DNA from: Elymus sibiricus
Lineage: Eukaryota; Streptophyta; Magnoliopsida; Poales; Poaceae
Assembly (NCBI GenBank): GCA_039707655.1
Contig: CM077676.1
Location: forward strand, 430,071,379-430,135,378
Direction of reading: 5' to 3'
DNA length: 64,000 bases
How positions within the stretch are numbered: the first letter of the stretch is position 1; each line of letters opens with the position of its first letter. The notes beneath the pieces were generated by a model. The model saw nothing but the letters and a program-made list of their open reading frames with translations. It did no database searches and was not told the origin of the DNA. Shown piece after piece: positions 10,206-20,982 of this stretch. A program made the position numbers and the translations under genes.

Positions 10206-11338
10206 CGGGGATGATCCGTTTACTGATAGTGAGGGCGAGGTGGTTGAGGGGGCCACCGTGTACCAGCTTGGTGGTACACGGCTCCCGCCCGTGCCGGCGA
10301 CCCGCGAGCTGCGGCCCGTGATTAGGCCTGATGGGGAGAAGTAAGTGCATTTACTCTTTTTATACCTTTTGCCTTCAGGTTTCTTCAAATATCTAATGCG
10401 TTGACCTTGTCATACTGCAGGGGTTGGGTACACGCCAGTGGAGTCCGCAGGCCCAACACCGTCCTTGGTGTGCTTTGCCGGAAAAACTTCCCAGGGTTTG
10501 TCACGTTGCCCGGTGAGGGTCAGCTTCCACAGCTAGGATTGAGCTGGGAGCACTACTTGGCTGCCTAGGCCCCGCCGGACCACATGATCGACGGTGTCTT
10601 GTGCCACACGATTGCCGAGATGGTGATCAGAAGCTTTTGGGTAATTTCTCCTTTGCACAATTAAAAATTAACAATAGCTAGTTATTTTACTAATCAGTGT
10701 TGTCTCGTTTGATTGCAGACCTTCTACAGGTGTGAGGAGGGATACGAGGAGGAGGCGGCATAGGTTATCGATAGCGAGTGCAGGCGCCTACTACAAAACT
10801 TACGGCACGAGGCTCGACCGCAGGCTGTTCGAGACTACTACGCCATGCGTGGTATTAAGAAGGACAAGGCGTCGTGCCGGGCTAAGTTTCTGAAGAAGGA
10901 TCAGTACATGACGGTAATTAACTATTCTTAAGGCATTGTACTTAGTTTCCTTGATTTGATTCGTAGGCGTAGCGCTCAAATTTCTCTTTACTAACTTAGG
11001 TGCCCCCGAGATGGTGTGCGGATAAGATGGATTGTTGGGAGGTGTTGGTGGATGAGTGGTGCACAGGCCGCTGGCGAGCCGTCCACGACAATGCCAAGGA
11101 CCGGCGTGCCCAAATGGTTGGTGTGCCACACCATCAAGGCAGCGCCAACTTATTTCAGTTCGGGCGGAACTGGGTATGTGGTTTGCTTCATGATTCATGC
11201 AATTCATTCTTCATGCTAGCTTGAGCCCTTTACTAATACTTTGTTCCTCTCTTTTAGGCGGGACACAATAACACGGAGGTGCCAGAGGTTTATGACCTCT
11301 ATGCCATGGCCCATACTGCCTCGTACAAGAAGGTCAAG
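10206..11338 (+). pseudogene. En/Spm-type accessory protein gene (Transposase_24 / TnpA-like), 5' truncated
   Basis: Five exons with GT-AG borders: up to 10340, 10421-10640, 10719-10913, 11000-11173 and 11258 to about 11338. They encode a plant Ptta/En/Spm-like accessory protein of a CACTA element that would bind subterminal repeats. Recognisable pieces are RRPNTVLGVLCRKNFPG, KASCRAKFLKKDQYM and VPPRWCADKMDCWEVLVDEW. The exon layout parallels the related gene at 17685-19548. Two in-frame TAG codons (10566-10568 and in exon 3 near 10760) break it. Its 5' part is cut off by the family-A CACTA terminus at 10205. Its 3' end stops abruptly where DUF1618-like sequence begins, without a CACTA terminus. 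Confidence 0.7.
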
Positions 11339-11464
11339 GCATTCTCTGCTGGGTTGACCTCTGGGGTGGCATCCTCCTCTGCAATGTGCTCGAGGAGAAT
11401 CCCCATCTCCTCGACATACCGCTGCCGCTCCCAGCGAGGGGCAACTGGAGACTCTACCACAAAT
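11339..11464 (+). pseudogene. DUF1618 gene, 5' fragment before CACTA insertion
   Basis: The frame reads GILCWVDLWGGILLCNVL, then PHLLDIPLPLPARGNWRLYH, a pattern typical of the grass-specific DUF1618 family (function unknown). The frame is cut at 11464 by the CACTA element and resumes at 20432 with CRSYKYRDITVSLLKD. Its N-terminal part is absent; upstream sequence belongs to the En/Spm-type gene fragment. Counting one copy of the AAT duplication gives an uninterrupted frame. Confidence 0.75.
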
Positions 11465-11890
11465 CACTACCGGAATAAGGCACGTTCCCGACGGCCCCGA
11501 CTATGCCGACGGGGGCCGTCGTCATAGATGGCGGTATGCCGACGGCCTAAGGAAAACCGTCGGCGTAGTTCGGCCGTCGGCATACCACTATCTATCCCGA
11601 TGGGGGCCGTCGGCGTCACGAAGTCGTCGGCATAGGTAATGATATGCCGACCGTGGCTGTCGGCATATACAGGCCGTCGGCATATATGTGGGCCCGGCCA
11701 CCCGGTGGTTAACTGCCGTTTTCCACCGTCAAACATATGCCGACGGCACTAACGGCGGCCGGCGGCATAGATGACGGTATGCCAACGGCAAAGCCGTCCG
11801 CATAGATGTTGCCACGTCATCGATCCGCGGCACGAGCCACGTCATGGATCCGTGGCATAGCTCTTTGTCGTCGGCATAGCTATGTATTGT
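11465..11890. repeat. Left subterminal repeat array of the CACTA element
   Basis: At least ten copies of tatgccgacggc or its inverse, some in head-to-head pairs able to form short hairpins. In this superfamily these are the expected binding sites for the TnpA-like protein. Confidence 0.85.
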
Positions 11891-12001
11891 TTATTTATTT
11901 ATTTTCCTAAATTAAAATTTGATTAGTTTAAATGTGCCTTATCTAAACATAAACATACATAGATACACCACGCGTGTCTGTTAGGCCCAGTTTGCCGCCC
12001 A

Positions 12002-13236
12002 GTCAACAGTGCCAGGGTTAGACGAGACGGGGTACTTGGGGGGTAGCTATGCCGCCAGGTCTTGCGCTGGGCCCTCTTACACGTCTGGAAGTGTGGTGGC
12101 AGATGCAAGCACCCGGCACGCGGCTCCTTAGTGTGACCCCCCTCACGGACGTCGCTGCCGCCGTCGCACGGAGGGGGGAAACGGCCAGGTCGGGCAGACA
12201 CGGAGGGAATCTTGCGGTGGGTTGTGCCCGGACCTTGATCCGAAGTGTACCTATGGGCTGGCCTATCACAGCCAGGTGAAAATGTCCATCGGTCAAACCC
12301 CGTCCGGCGAAAGTCAAAGGCCTAGATCCGCCGGTCAACAGTGCCAGGGTTAGACGGGACGGGGTACTTGAGGGGTAGCTATGCCGCCAGGTCGTGCGCT
12401 GGGCCCTCTTACACGTCTGGAAGTGTGGTGGCAGGTGCAAGCACACGGCACGCGGCTCCGTAGTGTGACCCCTCTCACGGACGTCGCTGCCGCCGTCGCA
12501 CGGAGGGGGGAAACGGCCACGTCGGGCAGACACGGAGGGAATCTTGCGGTGGGTTGTGCCCGGACCTTGATCCGAAGTGTACCTATGGGCTGGCCTATCA
12601 CAGCCAGGTGAAAATGTCCATCGGTCAAACCCCGTCCGGCGAAAGTCAAAGGCCTAGATCCGCCGGTCAACAGTGCCAGGGTTAGACGGGACGGCGTACT
12701 TGGGGGGTAGCTATGCCGCCAGGTCTTGCGCTGGGCCCTCTTACACATCTGGAAGTGTGGTGGCAGGTGCAAGCACCCGGCACGCGGCTCCGTAGTGTGA
12801 CCCCCCTTCACGGACGTTGCTGCCGCCGTCGCACGGAGGGGGGAAACGGCCACGTCGGGCAGACACGGAGGGAATCTTGCGGTGGGTTGTGCCCGGACCT
12901 TGATCCGAAGTGTACCTATGGGCTGGCCTATCACAGCCAGGTGAAAATGTCCATCGGTCAAACCCCGTCCGGCGAAAGTCAAAGGCCTAGATCCGCCGGT
13001 CAACAGTGCCAGGGTTAGACGGGACGGGGTACTTGGGGGGGTAGCTATGCCGCCAGGTCTTGCGCTGGGCCCTCTTACACGTCTGGAAGTGTGGTGGCAG
13101 GTGCAAGCACCCGGCACGCGGCTCCGTAGTGTGACCCCCCTTCACGGACGTCGCTGCCGCCGTCGCAAGGAGGAGGGAAACGGCCACGTCGGGCAGACAC
13201 GGAGGGAATCTTGCGGTGGATTGTGCCCGGACCTTG
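12002..13236. repeat. 332-bp tandem array inside the CACTA element
   Basis: Four copies, the last one partial. The string atgccgccaggt begins copies at 12049, 12381, 12713 and 13047, giving periods of 332, 332 and 334. Copies differ at only a few positions. Open frames on both strands are repeat artefacts. The last copy is cut at ggaccttg and passes straight into the next repeat. Confidence 0.9.
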
Positions 13237-13872
13237 TGATGGCCTCCTTTGTGAGCACGGGAAGTTTCGAGGACAACGGAGCAACAGGCCACACACTTCC
13301 TGCACAAACCGGACACGTTCCCTGTCGATACCCAGAGACTAGCTCGGAGATGGTGAGGTGTACAAGCGCCTCAGGCGAGGCTTATTCGAAACGCGTCCAA
13401 ACTTTTACCACACCCTACAGGGGCCATGTGATGACACCGTGCCAGCTCTCGAGGAATTCCGGCATCGTACGATTTTCCGAGGATTTAAACGGTTGTATCA
13501 GGCATGGCACCGAGGTACTTTCGGCCCCCAGTGGGAGGGCATGCCCCTCCCTCCTCTGCACATGGCCTACGCATGCTGCAAGGACACCACAAAGTATTTT
13601 CCATGCCGCTTCTGGGCATGATTTCATGTGCCGCCTTGCAGATCTGCAATTTCCGGCGATGAAACCCTAGCAGAGCAATAAATTTCTCGAATATTCCACG
13701 CGGGTTCGAAAAATGCGGTGGCCTGGCACGTGTCATGCGATGGCCTCCTTTGTGAGCACAAGAAGTTTCAAGGCCAACGGAGCAACAGGACCCGCACTTC
13801 CTGCACAAACCGGACACGTTCCCTCTCGATACCCAGAGACTAGCTCGGAGATGGTGCGGTTTACAAGCGGTT
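13237..13872. repeat. About 500-bp tandem pair inside the CACTA element
   Basis: gatggcctcctttgtgagcac occurs at about 13240 and 13739, followed in both by cacaaaccggacacgttccct and gagactagctcggagatgg. The second copy is partial. The region between (about 13370-13735) is unique. Confidence 0.85.
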
Positions 13873-13950
13873 ATATCATTGTTCTCACACAGACGGCAAA
13901 CTCAAAAATAGTAATAATTGAATTAATAAAAAGCACCGGCATCCATCATT

Positions 13951-14024
13951 AGGAAGATGGACCGTCACTGTGAATCTTCAGTGCCCGGAAGGGGTGAAGA
14001 TTCGCAGTAATGGTTCATCTCCTT
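13951..14024 (+). other. Short imperfect hairpin (~74 nt), miRNA-precursor-like
   Basis: The arms ggaagatggaccgtcactg...aatcttca and tgaagattcgcagtaatgg...catctcc pair over about 28 nt with a ~15-nt loop. The size and mismatch pattern resemble a plant small-RNA precursor, but expression cannot be judged. Confidence 0.45.
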
Positions 14025-14129
14025 AACAGGAGTGTAATGAAGACCGTAGCTTACTGCGTCTGGATTATCCGACTATTTAAACTGGTCATGTTGCTTGTCT
14101 CTGGGCGAGCTGGTACTAAAAGTTTTCTG

Positions 14130-14335
14130 AGAGACGTAGCTATGCCGATGGCAAAGCTATGCCCCGGATCGATGACGTGGAACGTGCTAAAGAAATTGTG
14201 AGGAAAAAAAAATACCTATGCCGACGGCTAAGCTGTCGGCATAGGTGCCCCGGATCGATGACGTGGCCCGTGCTAAAGAAATTGTGAGAAAAAAAAGAAA
14301 ATACCTATGCCGACGGCTAAGCCGTCGGCATAGGG
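14130..14335. repeat. Repeated gccgacggct / gatcgatgacgtgg block
   Basis: The segment ccccggatcgatgacgtgg...cgtgctaaagaaattgtga occurs at about 14162 and 14248. Each is followed by a tatgccgacggctaag-c/t-t/c-gtcggcata inverted pair. It is an internal extension of the left subterminal repeats. Confidence 0.75.
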
Positions 14336-16117
14336 TGACCCTATCCACCCGCGGTTTCTTCGCCACCACTCATTCATCCCCATCCACCACCCGCCGCCGT
14401 CTCCACCCGCACCGCGCCGCCACCACCCCGGCCACCGCCAGCCCGCCCCGCCCCGGCCTCCCTCGACGTGCGCCTCTACCCCACCCGGCCACACCGCCGC
14501 CCCGCCCCAGCCACCTCTTGCCCTGGCGTCGTCGTCCCCGCCCCGGCCTCCCTCGACCCCACCTCGGCCACCTCCCGCGCCGCCGCCACCCCGCGCCCTG
14601 GCCACCTCCCGCGCCGCGCCTCGACCCCGCCCGTCGCGCCCCGGCCGCCTCCCGCCTCGGCCACCTCCTGCGCCGTCTCCACCCGCACAGCCAGCACCAG
14701 GCGTCACCGTCTCCGGCCGGATCCGCCCGCGCCGCCGCCACCCCAGCCACCGTCCATCCACCCCGCCCCGGCTACCGTCGTCCGCCCACCGTGAGCTCCT
14801 CTGCCTCTCATCTCCTCTCTCTGCTAGTTTTAGATGGATGGATGAATGTATGTCAAATCGATGTTTTCTAAATGGATGGATGAATCATGGATGTTGGATG
14901 AATTGATCTGTTGGTTATAGTATTTTTTAATTTTTTTTGGATGGATTGATATGTTGTAATGTTGGAAGTATATGCATATGTGTCAAGTAGATCAAGTGAA
15001 TCTTGCCACCAGTGGCTGTCAACAGAATTGGCAGAATTTTGTAACCATGCCATCATATTGGCACAATCAGTAATTGGTTTAGCACCAGTTGGACACGAAC
15101 CAAAATTGCCGGACACACTGATTACTGCAAGTATCAATGATATTTAGCTATTGTATGGTCTCTGTCCACTTGCAAAATAATCATGACCATTTTTAGGAGC
15201 AAGCATTTGGTAGCCAATACTCCCTTTGCAAAGGGACCAGCCTCTTGGTAATAGTTGCTATATAATGAATATGATAGGAGTTTGATTTATAGTTAACAAG
15301 TCTGGTTGTAAGAAAATGATGGGTATGACAATCGTTCACAAATCTTCCTTGGTTCGTTTTGTCTCAAACCAAACACGAAAATCCCATCACCATCAAAATA
15401 TTGGTAACAAATACTAAATGTCAATGAAGGCTGCTGTTAAACTGAAGTGGACACACACATTTATCTGAAGAATTCATCGTCTATTTTTCAACGACGCAAG
15501 GAAAAGGATGAGATGCACAGTAATTTGGTGAAGTAAGATTGTGCTCCATGAAAATATCCAGATTAACAAGCCTGATTAGTAATCACTCCATAGAACAGTG
15601 ATCGGCGCAAAAGACATAACAAAGCAGATGAAATATTTTTTGACACTTGATGGTCTTGCTAAAAAATAGATATTTGAGAAAAAATGGTAACTTATTCATT
15701 AGGATTTAACATAGAATACTCTGAATGTGGAACTTTAAGTGGATGAATTTATTTTGTATTGCTCATCTAGTAAATAATTCTATGAAGCATATCTTGCAAT
15801 TTGATGTGATGATCTAAGTTGTTTTGTCGGTAAAATTTACAGGCTTTGTGGTGTTTCTTCTCCGTGAAGTGATCGTGGTCGGAGCTGTTGGTCGCTGATC
15901 ATCCCGCTGCTATTCGACTACTTCCTCTACAGCCGAGGGTGAGCTACAAATCCATCTCCTTCTCCGCTTTTTTTCATGTCACTAGATTACATTTTCACGT
16001 CAAGTCACGTAACCTAGGCGTCTCCCGTCCGGAAGGGTTGCATCGATAAATATGCATTCAATTGCATATTTATCACCGCAACTCTTTCGGATTGTCCAGT
16101 GTTTTCCACGGACAGCA
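14336..16117 (+). other. C-rich leader and intron-like region of the CACTA gene
   Basis: 14340-14795 is a very C/CCG-rich stretch giving Pro/Arg-rich or Gly/Ala-rich frames on either strand. It is more likely an untranslated leader than a protein gene. It ends at a gtgagctcctctgcct donor-like site, followed by a gatggatggatgaatg stretch and AT-rich intron-like sequence. An exon-like patch lies at 15842-15947 and also ends in a GT donor-like site (ggtgagct). A similar leader plus atggatg stretch is found at 33150-33310 in the other CACTA. Confidence 0.5.
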
Positions 16118-16321
16118 CGAGGATGTGTAGATTGGGTACGTTCTCCATGCCCTACCCCGTTCCGAGACAGGATTTCAGCGGCGCCTCCCCGTTATTCTCC
16201 GGAGCACATTCTCTCGGCTTATTGCCGAGACGTGTATCTGGAGAACAGCGGGGAGCTGCTGCTGAAATTTTGTCTCGGAACGGGGTAGAGCATGGAGAAC
16301 GTACTCAATTTACACATCCTC
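16118..16321 (+). other. Long near-perfect hairpin upstream of the CACTA transposase gene
   Basis: A 204-nt inverted repeat. The left arm starts at 16118 (cgaggatgtgtag) and the right arm ends at 16321 (tacacatcctcg). The arms pair over about 100 nt with scattered mismatches and a 5-nt loop (ttatt, 16219-16223) closed by tctcggc/gccgaga. The shared core includes gtacgttctccatgc and ctaccccgttccgagaca. It lies 139 bp before the transposase ATG. It is a candidate source of small RNAs or a regulatory fold. Confidence 0.7.
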
Positions 16322-16460
16322 GGGTGGGATTAGGACCTATCTTTACCTATTAGAGATGTAGGTGGATTCAATGCCGTCAACGCAGTAGAAAATAAAAATT
16401 TGATGTGATTAATTTAAATGAATCCTTAATTTTGTTGTGTGGCTCCCAATAAAGCAGAGG

Positions 16461-19400
16461 ATGGCAGATAATCAGTGGATGTACAGTGGTTTTATCCGCC
16501 GGAATCGAGTTACACCAGAGTGGGTTGCGAGAACCGATGTGTTTTTGAAGGAGATATTCCGTCGTCTAATGAGAATTACCCAACAATGCCCCTGTGCGAA
16601 ATGTGAAAGACGTCTCCGTCAAAATCAGAAGGACATGTCTGAGCACCTTCGCACGCACGGATATATGCCAAACTTTGACATGCCGCCGATAAACTTTGCC
16701 GAGTGGGACGGTGGTAGAGAGGAGGTGATGCGACAACGCATCGGTGGTTATGCGGACGACGGGGTCAGAGACATGCTAGATGATGTCATTGCTGCAGAGA
16801 TGGCACATGCGACACCTTCAGAGAATGAACCGGAGGAGCAGGAGGCAACCGCAAAGGCCTTCTTGGAGATCTTGGCCTCGTCAAAGAAACCTCTTTATGC
16901 GGGTGCCAAAGTCTCTCAACTGGATGCCATCTCGCTACTGATGGCAGTCAAGGCTGAGTACGGCTGTAGCCGAGCTTGCTTCGAAGCATTTCTGGGAGTA
17001 TGGGCTAACAGCCTCCCCGAGGGTCATGAACTGCCGAAAAGCATGTATGCCACGAAGAAACTCATGAAGGCACTCTCTATGGATTATGAGAAAATACATG
17101 TTTGTCCGAAGAATTGCCTTTTGTTTAGGCACGAGTATGCGGATGACAAGTACTATAGGGAGTGTGGTTCCTCTCGGTACCTTGAGGTGGTCGGTGAGGA
17201 TGGTGAGAAGAGGCAGCTAGGCATCCCTGCAAAGGTTCTTCGGTATCTGCATTTCATAGAAAGACTGCAGCGCCTTTTCATCACGGAGGAGTCTGCCAAA
17301 ATGATGAAGTGGCACAAGGAAGGTATAAGGTACCATCCAAATAAAATCGTACATCCATCAGAAGGCGAAGCATGGAAGTCGTTCGATGAAGAATACCCCG
17401 AGGAAGCAGCCGAGGCTGGGAATGTCAGAATTGCCATATCAGGTGATGGGTTCAATCCATATGGTATGTCGTCCAATGCATACAGCTGCTGGCCCGTGTT
17501 TGTTATTCCGCTCAATCTCCCTCCCCTTCCTGCTACCGATGAGCAGAAGTGGCTCATTGAGCCCAAGGGGAAAGAGTAAGTGCCACTTAATCATAATTTA
17601 ATTCTTTTGCTTGTACACATGCTAATATTTTCATTCTTTTGATTATACACATGCTCATATTTTCATTCTTTCTATCTTTTGCAGCAACTGGATAATTCCT
17701 AAAGGGGCCCGTCTTCCAAACGGCGTCATCACCGTTTTGCTGAAGGAACATTGGCCGGGGCTGTTCCATCCGGATTCAGTCAGACAGCCTGAGCACCGGG
17801 TTTTGGCCACGAGCTGGGACCACTGGGAAGCGGCCCCCCACCCGGACCATACCACGTATGCTAAGGCCGTGATCACAAATTTTTGGGTAAGTTCTATTCA
17901 GAAGCACGAGTCTTGAGTTTCGTTCGTAGTTTATCATCGAATGGTTTAACTCATGGCTTCTTCCATTCTGGTTTTCTGAATGATTGTAGAGATACTATCG
18001 AGTTCTTGAGGAGCACAAGTCCACTGCCGACGAGATCATGCTGCGCCAAGCGAGGAAGAAGGCCCGTCAGATGCAGTACGAGGTGCGCTGGGTTGCCATC
18101 TCGCAATATCATCACGACTCTCTTGAGACGAAGATGACCAAGGAAGACGCGCGGAGGATGCATGTTACCTTGGAGAGGGAGGAGTACTTGGCCGTAAGTA
18201 TAACAGACTTTTCATTCCGGCGTTTGTGCTAAATTTCATCGTTTCGTGTTGACATGCCATTATGCTTTCATTATGTAGGTGTGTCTTGGTTGGTGTTATG
18301 GAAAGGCCGATGGATGGGCGGCATTGGTGGATCTGTGGCTCGGTCAGGATGCAGAGTGGGCTGCTAAGAGCAAGAAAAACCGGGCTAACCGAGGGACCGA
18401 CGGAACACATGGTCAGGGAAACCGGAACCACTTTAGCCACAAGAAAGTTCAGGTATATTTATTTACATGAAACATTCTTCTTCTTCTATTTACCGTCACT
18501 TTCTTATGTATCACTAACCTCTGTTTGGTGGTGCAGGAGGAGAAACTGAAGCGGCCGCTCTCTGACATAGAGGCGTGGCAGATCGCCCATACGCGGAGTA
18601 AGTCCAAGGAGGGCAAGGGCGACTACTACGGCAATAGCGGGGAGAACATGAAGGCCTACGAGGAGGTGTATCTGAAGGTAAATCCTGGCACACCTGACTC
18701 CTTAAAGCAGGCTACGGACGAGAGGGCGGTGGTGGGCATAGGGCCAAAGCTTCATGGTCGGCAGGCGGTTCTGGATGCCGTGTGTACTCCTTCTATCTCC
18801 TTCACACGGCTCCGAGCTACCGACCCGAGCTTGAGCCAGCGCACGAGCACGACCACGACCAGTGTGCAGTCACACTCCCTCCTAGCCGAGCGGCACTCTG
18901 TAAGTATTTTCCCTCTTATCTTCATTGCTCACTTTATTTTCCGCATTGAGATGTTTAATGAGTTCCATCATGTCATATTGTAAGCCTACATGGAGTACAC
19001 ACGCCAGGAGACCATGGTGTGGAGCGCGAGAGTTGCAGTCGTCCAGGACCACAGCACTCGCATGATGACGGTTAGTTTAGCCCCTTTCATTTCATTTCCA
19101 TATTTGCACTTTCATTTCTTCTGACATTCGTGTTTGCTTTGTCAATTAACATGCAGCTCGTTTTTGAGAGCATGGCGGCAGGCACGGTTCCCGTAATGGA
19201 ACCACCACCACCACCACCTGCTGGACCACAACCAGTGCTGCTTACCTTCGAGGAGTTTCTGGCACAGCACCCGAGGACTACGGTGGTTAGTATATCCCCA
19301 AACTATTCAACCACCGCTTACCGTTTATTCAACACAATCATATATCCCCTGAACATGTATTTTCAAACATCCAGGCAACCGGTGGATCTTCCGTTGGTGG

Positions 19401-19548
19401 TGGTGCCGGTCTTCGCATGACTCCCGAGTCACGGAGCCCGGTCACTCCCATCCACCGAGGAGGTGGCGTTGGCGGTAGCGCTGCCGCTAGCAGTGACGAC
19501 CTGGGCTTTGGCGGACTTGGCGGTGGTGGTGGACGTCCTGGCGCTTAA
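16461..19548 (+). CDS. Fused CACTA transposase N-half (TNP2) and En/Spm accessory protein (Transposase_24)
   Basis: Eight exons: 16461-17575, 17685-17886, 17990-18193, 18279-18452, 18537-18899, 18984-19070, 19157-19285 and 19375-19548. Phases fit throughout. The start MADNQWMYSG at 16461 begins the transposase-associated domain (RVTPEWV, then CPCAKCERR). A TNP2-type region follows with YADDKYYRECGSSRY, KWHKEGIRYHPNKIVHPSEG and ISGDGFNPYGMSSNAYSCWP, which holds the expected first catalytic Asp. At about 17525 it jumps from VIPLNLPP to LPATDEQKW. The rest of the DDE domain is absent and the accessory-protein exons follow (WIIPKGARLPNGVITVL, GWCYGKADGWAALVDLW), ending in a Gly-rich tail. The exon 6 acceptor reads TAAG where TAGG would fit the frame, so splicing there is probably lost. 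It is likely transposition-dead. Confidence 0.75.
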
Positions 19549-20428
19549 GCCTGTGGGTCTTTAGATGACTTCTGGTCTTTTATGCTCCTCTAGATGACTT
19601 GTGTGCTTCTTTAGATGACTTGCGATATGATGCTTATGTTGTTTGCGATGATGCTTATGTTTGTGATGATATTTATGTTCTTGTGATGTTGGTTGTGAGG
19701 ATGATACTTATATCTGCTATGTATGTCTATTTCATCATATATATCTGTTGTCTATTTGAATTGAATTGATTTGAATTAAAACAGAGAAAAGAAAAAAAAA
19801 TCAGAAAGAAACTATGCCGACGGCCTTGCCGTCGGCATAGGGCAAGGCCGAGCTACCAGTGGCCGCCACGTGTCCCCTATGCCGACGGCAAGGCTGTCGG
19901 CATAGCTTTATATATACGCCGACGGCCTTGCCGTCGGCATAGGGGACACGTGGCGGCCACTGGTAGCTCCTGGCATGTAGTTATGCCGACGGCTATGCCG
20001 TCGGGATAGATGTGCATCTACACCGACGGCTAAGCCGTCGACACATCTGACACGTGGCGGCAACTGGGCTCTTCCTAGCGCGCAGATATGCCGACGGGGA
20101 GGCCGTCGGCATAGATTCAAATCTATGCCGACGGCCTCCCCGTCGGCATAGATGTGCCACGTGGCTCCTCCTGATTGCTTAGCAGTTGACGACGGCGCCG
20201 TCAGTCGCCGTCAGGTGTCAAAGTTTGCCGACGGTGATTCTATGCCGACGGCTGTACGGAAGCCGTCGGCATAGGCATCTATGCCGACGGCCTGCCCGGG
20301 GTACGCCGACGCAAATGTTGCCGACGGGGCTATGCCGACGGTGGCCGTCGGCATAGGCCTATCCCGACGGTAATCTGGCCTATCCCGACGGCTCTTGGCC
20401 GTCGGCATAGTAGACCAATCCGGTAGTG
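19549..20428. repeat. 3' UTR and right subterminal repeat array of the CACTA element
   Basis: After the stop codon there is about 250 bp of T/G-rich 3' sequence. From 19814 there are at least fifteen gccgacggc/gccgtcggc motifs, several forming palindromes such as atgccgacggccttgccgtc. The array ends at the CACTA terminus, ccggtagtg at 20428. Confidence 0.85.
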
Positions 20429-20431
20429 AAT

Positions 20432-20982
20432 GCCGCTCGTACAAATATCGCGACATCACCGTCAGCCTGCTCAAGGATACCATCAAGTACATTGAGATTG
20501 AAGTCTGCCCACCAAGAAACAACCCTCCTGATGAGTCCTATACGGACTGGTTTCACCAAAAGCGTCGTGACAAGCGATGCAATGCACCTTGTACAGGCTG
20601 GAAAGCCAGGACATGGAGCCTATCGACGACAACGATTCCTTCATGGAAGGAATGGCGCCTTGACAGCACCCTCGATGTTGCTGACATTGATGTCCAGCCA
20701 ACCCATTCTAAGCAGCTTCCTAGACCGCACAACATCAGCGACAAGCCCAACCAAGCAACATTACCGCAACACCTCATCATTGGTTTCCCCACCTTGAGCA
20801 TGGATGATGATGTCGTGTATATGCTTTCTAAGGCCTGCCCGATGAACGACATGGAAGTCGTGATTGCTGTTGATGTGAGGAATAAGACGCTTCAAGGAGT
20901 GGCTAAGCTTGCTACCGGAAAAGATTTCACTGATACACGTAGCTGCACCAGTACAGTCTCCAAATATCTTAGTAAAGATTAA
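20432..20982 (+). pseudogene. DUF1618 gene, 3' fragment after CACTA insertion
   Basis: The frame resumes with CRSYKYRDITVSLLKDTIKY, then GWKARTWSLS, HLIIGFPTLSMDDDVVYML and MEVVIAVDVRNKTLQGVAKL, ending at TAA 20980-20982. These are typical DUF1618 C-terminal patterns. The family is expanded in grasses and its function is not established. The 3' part is intact to a normal C-terminus. The gene as a whole is dead: it lacks its N-terminus and carries an 8,964-bp insertion. The aat duplication at 20429-20431 flanks this piece. Confidence 0.8.

Larger units (their letters stand above)
11465..20428 (+). mobile_element. Complete CACTA transposon, 8,964 bp, TSD AAT
   Basis: The left end is CACTACCGGAATAAGG and the right end is the inverse, ccaatccggtagtg. 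They are flanked by the 3-bp target duplication aat (11462-11464 and 20429-20431). Subterminal regions are dense in tatgccgacggc and its inverse. From left to right it holds the left subterminal array, a 332-bp tandem array, a ~500-bp tandem pair, a small hairpin, a second gccgacggc block, a C-rich leader, a long hairpin, a fused transposase/accessory gene and the right subterminal array. Both ends and the TSD are intact, so it could still be mobilised in trans even though its own gene is defective. Confidence 0.93.

Noticed and set aside
12018..13316. Long minus-strand and plus-strand open frames of up to 255 residues
   Set aside because: They repeat with the 332-bp DNA period and exist on both strands, so they are artefacts of the tandem array.
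14245..14871. Pro/Arg-rich plus-strand frame of 208 residues and Gly/Arg-rich minus-strand frames
   Set aside because: Low-complexity C-rich leader of a CACTA element; composition explains the open frames.
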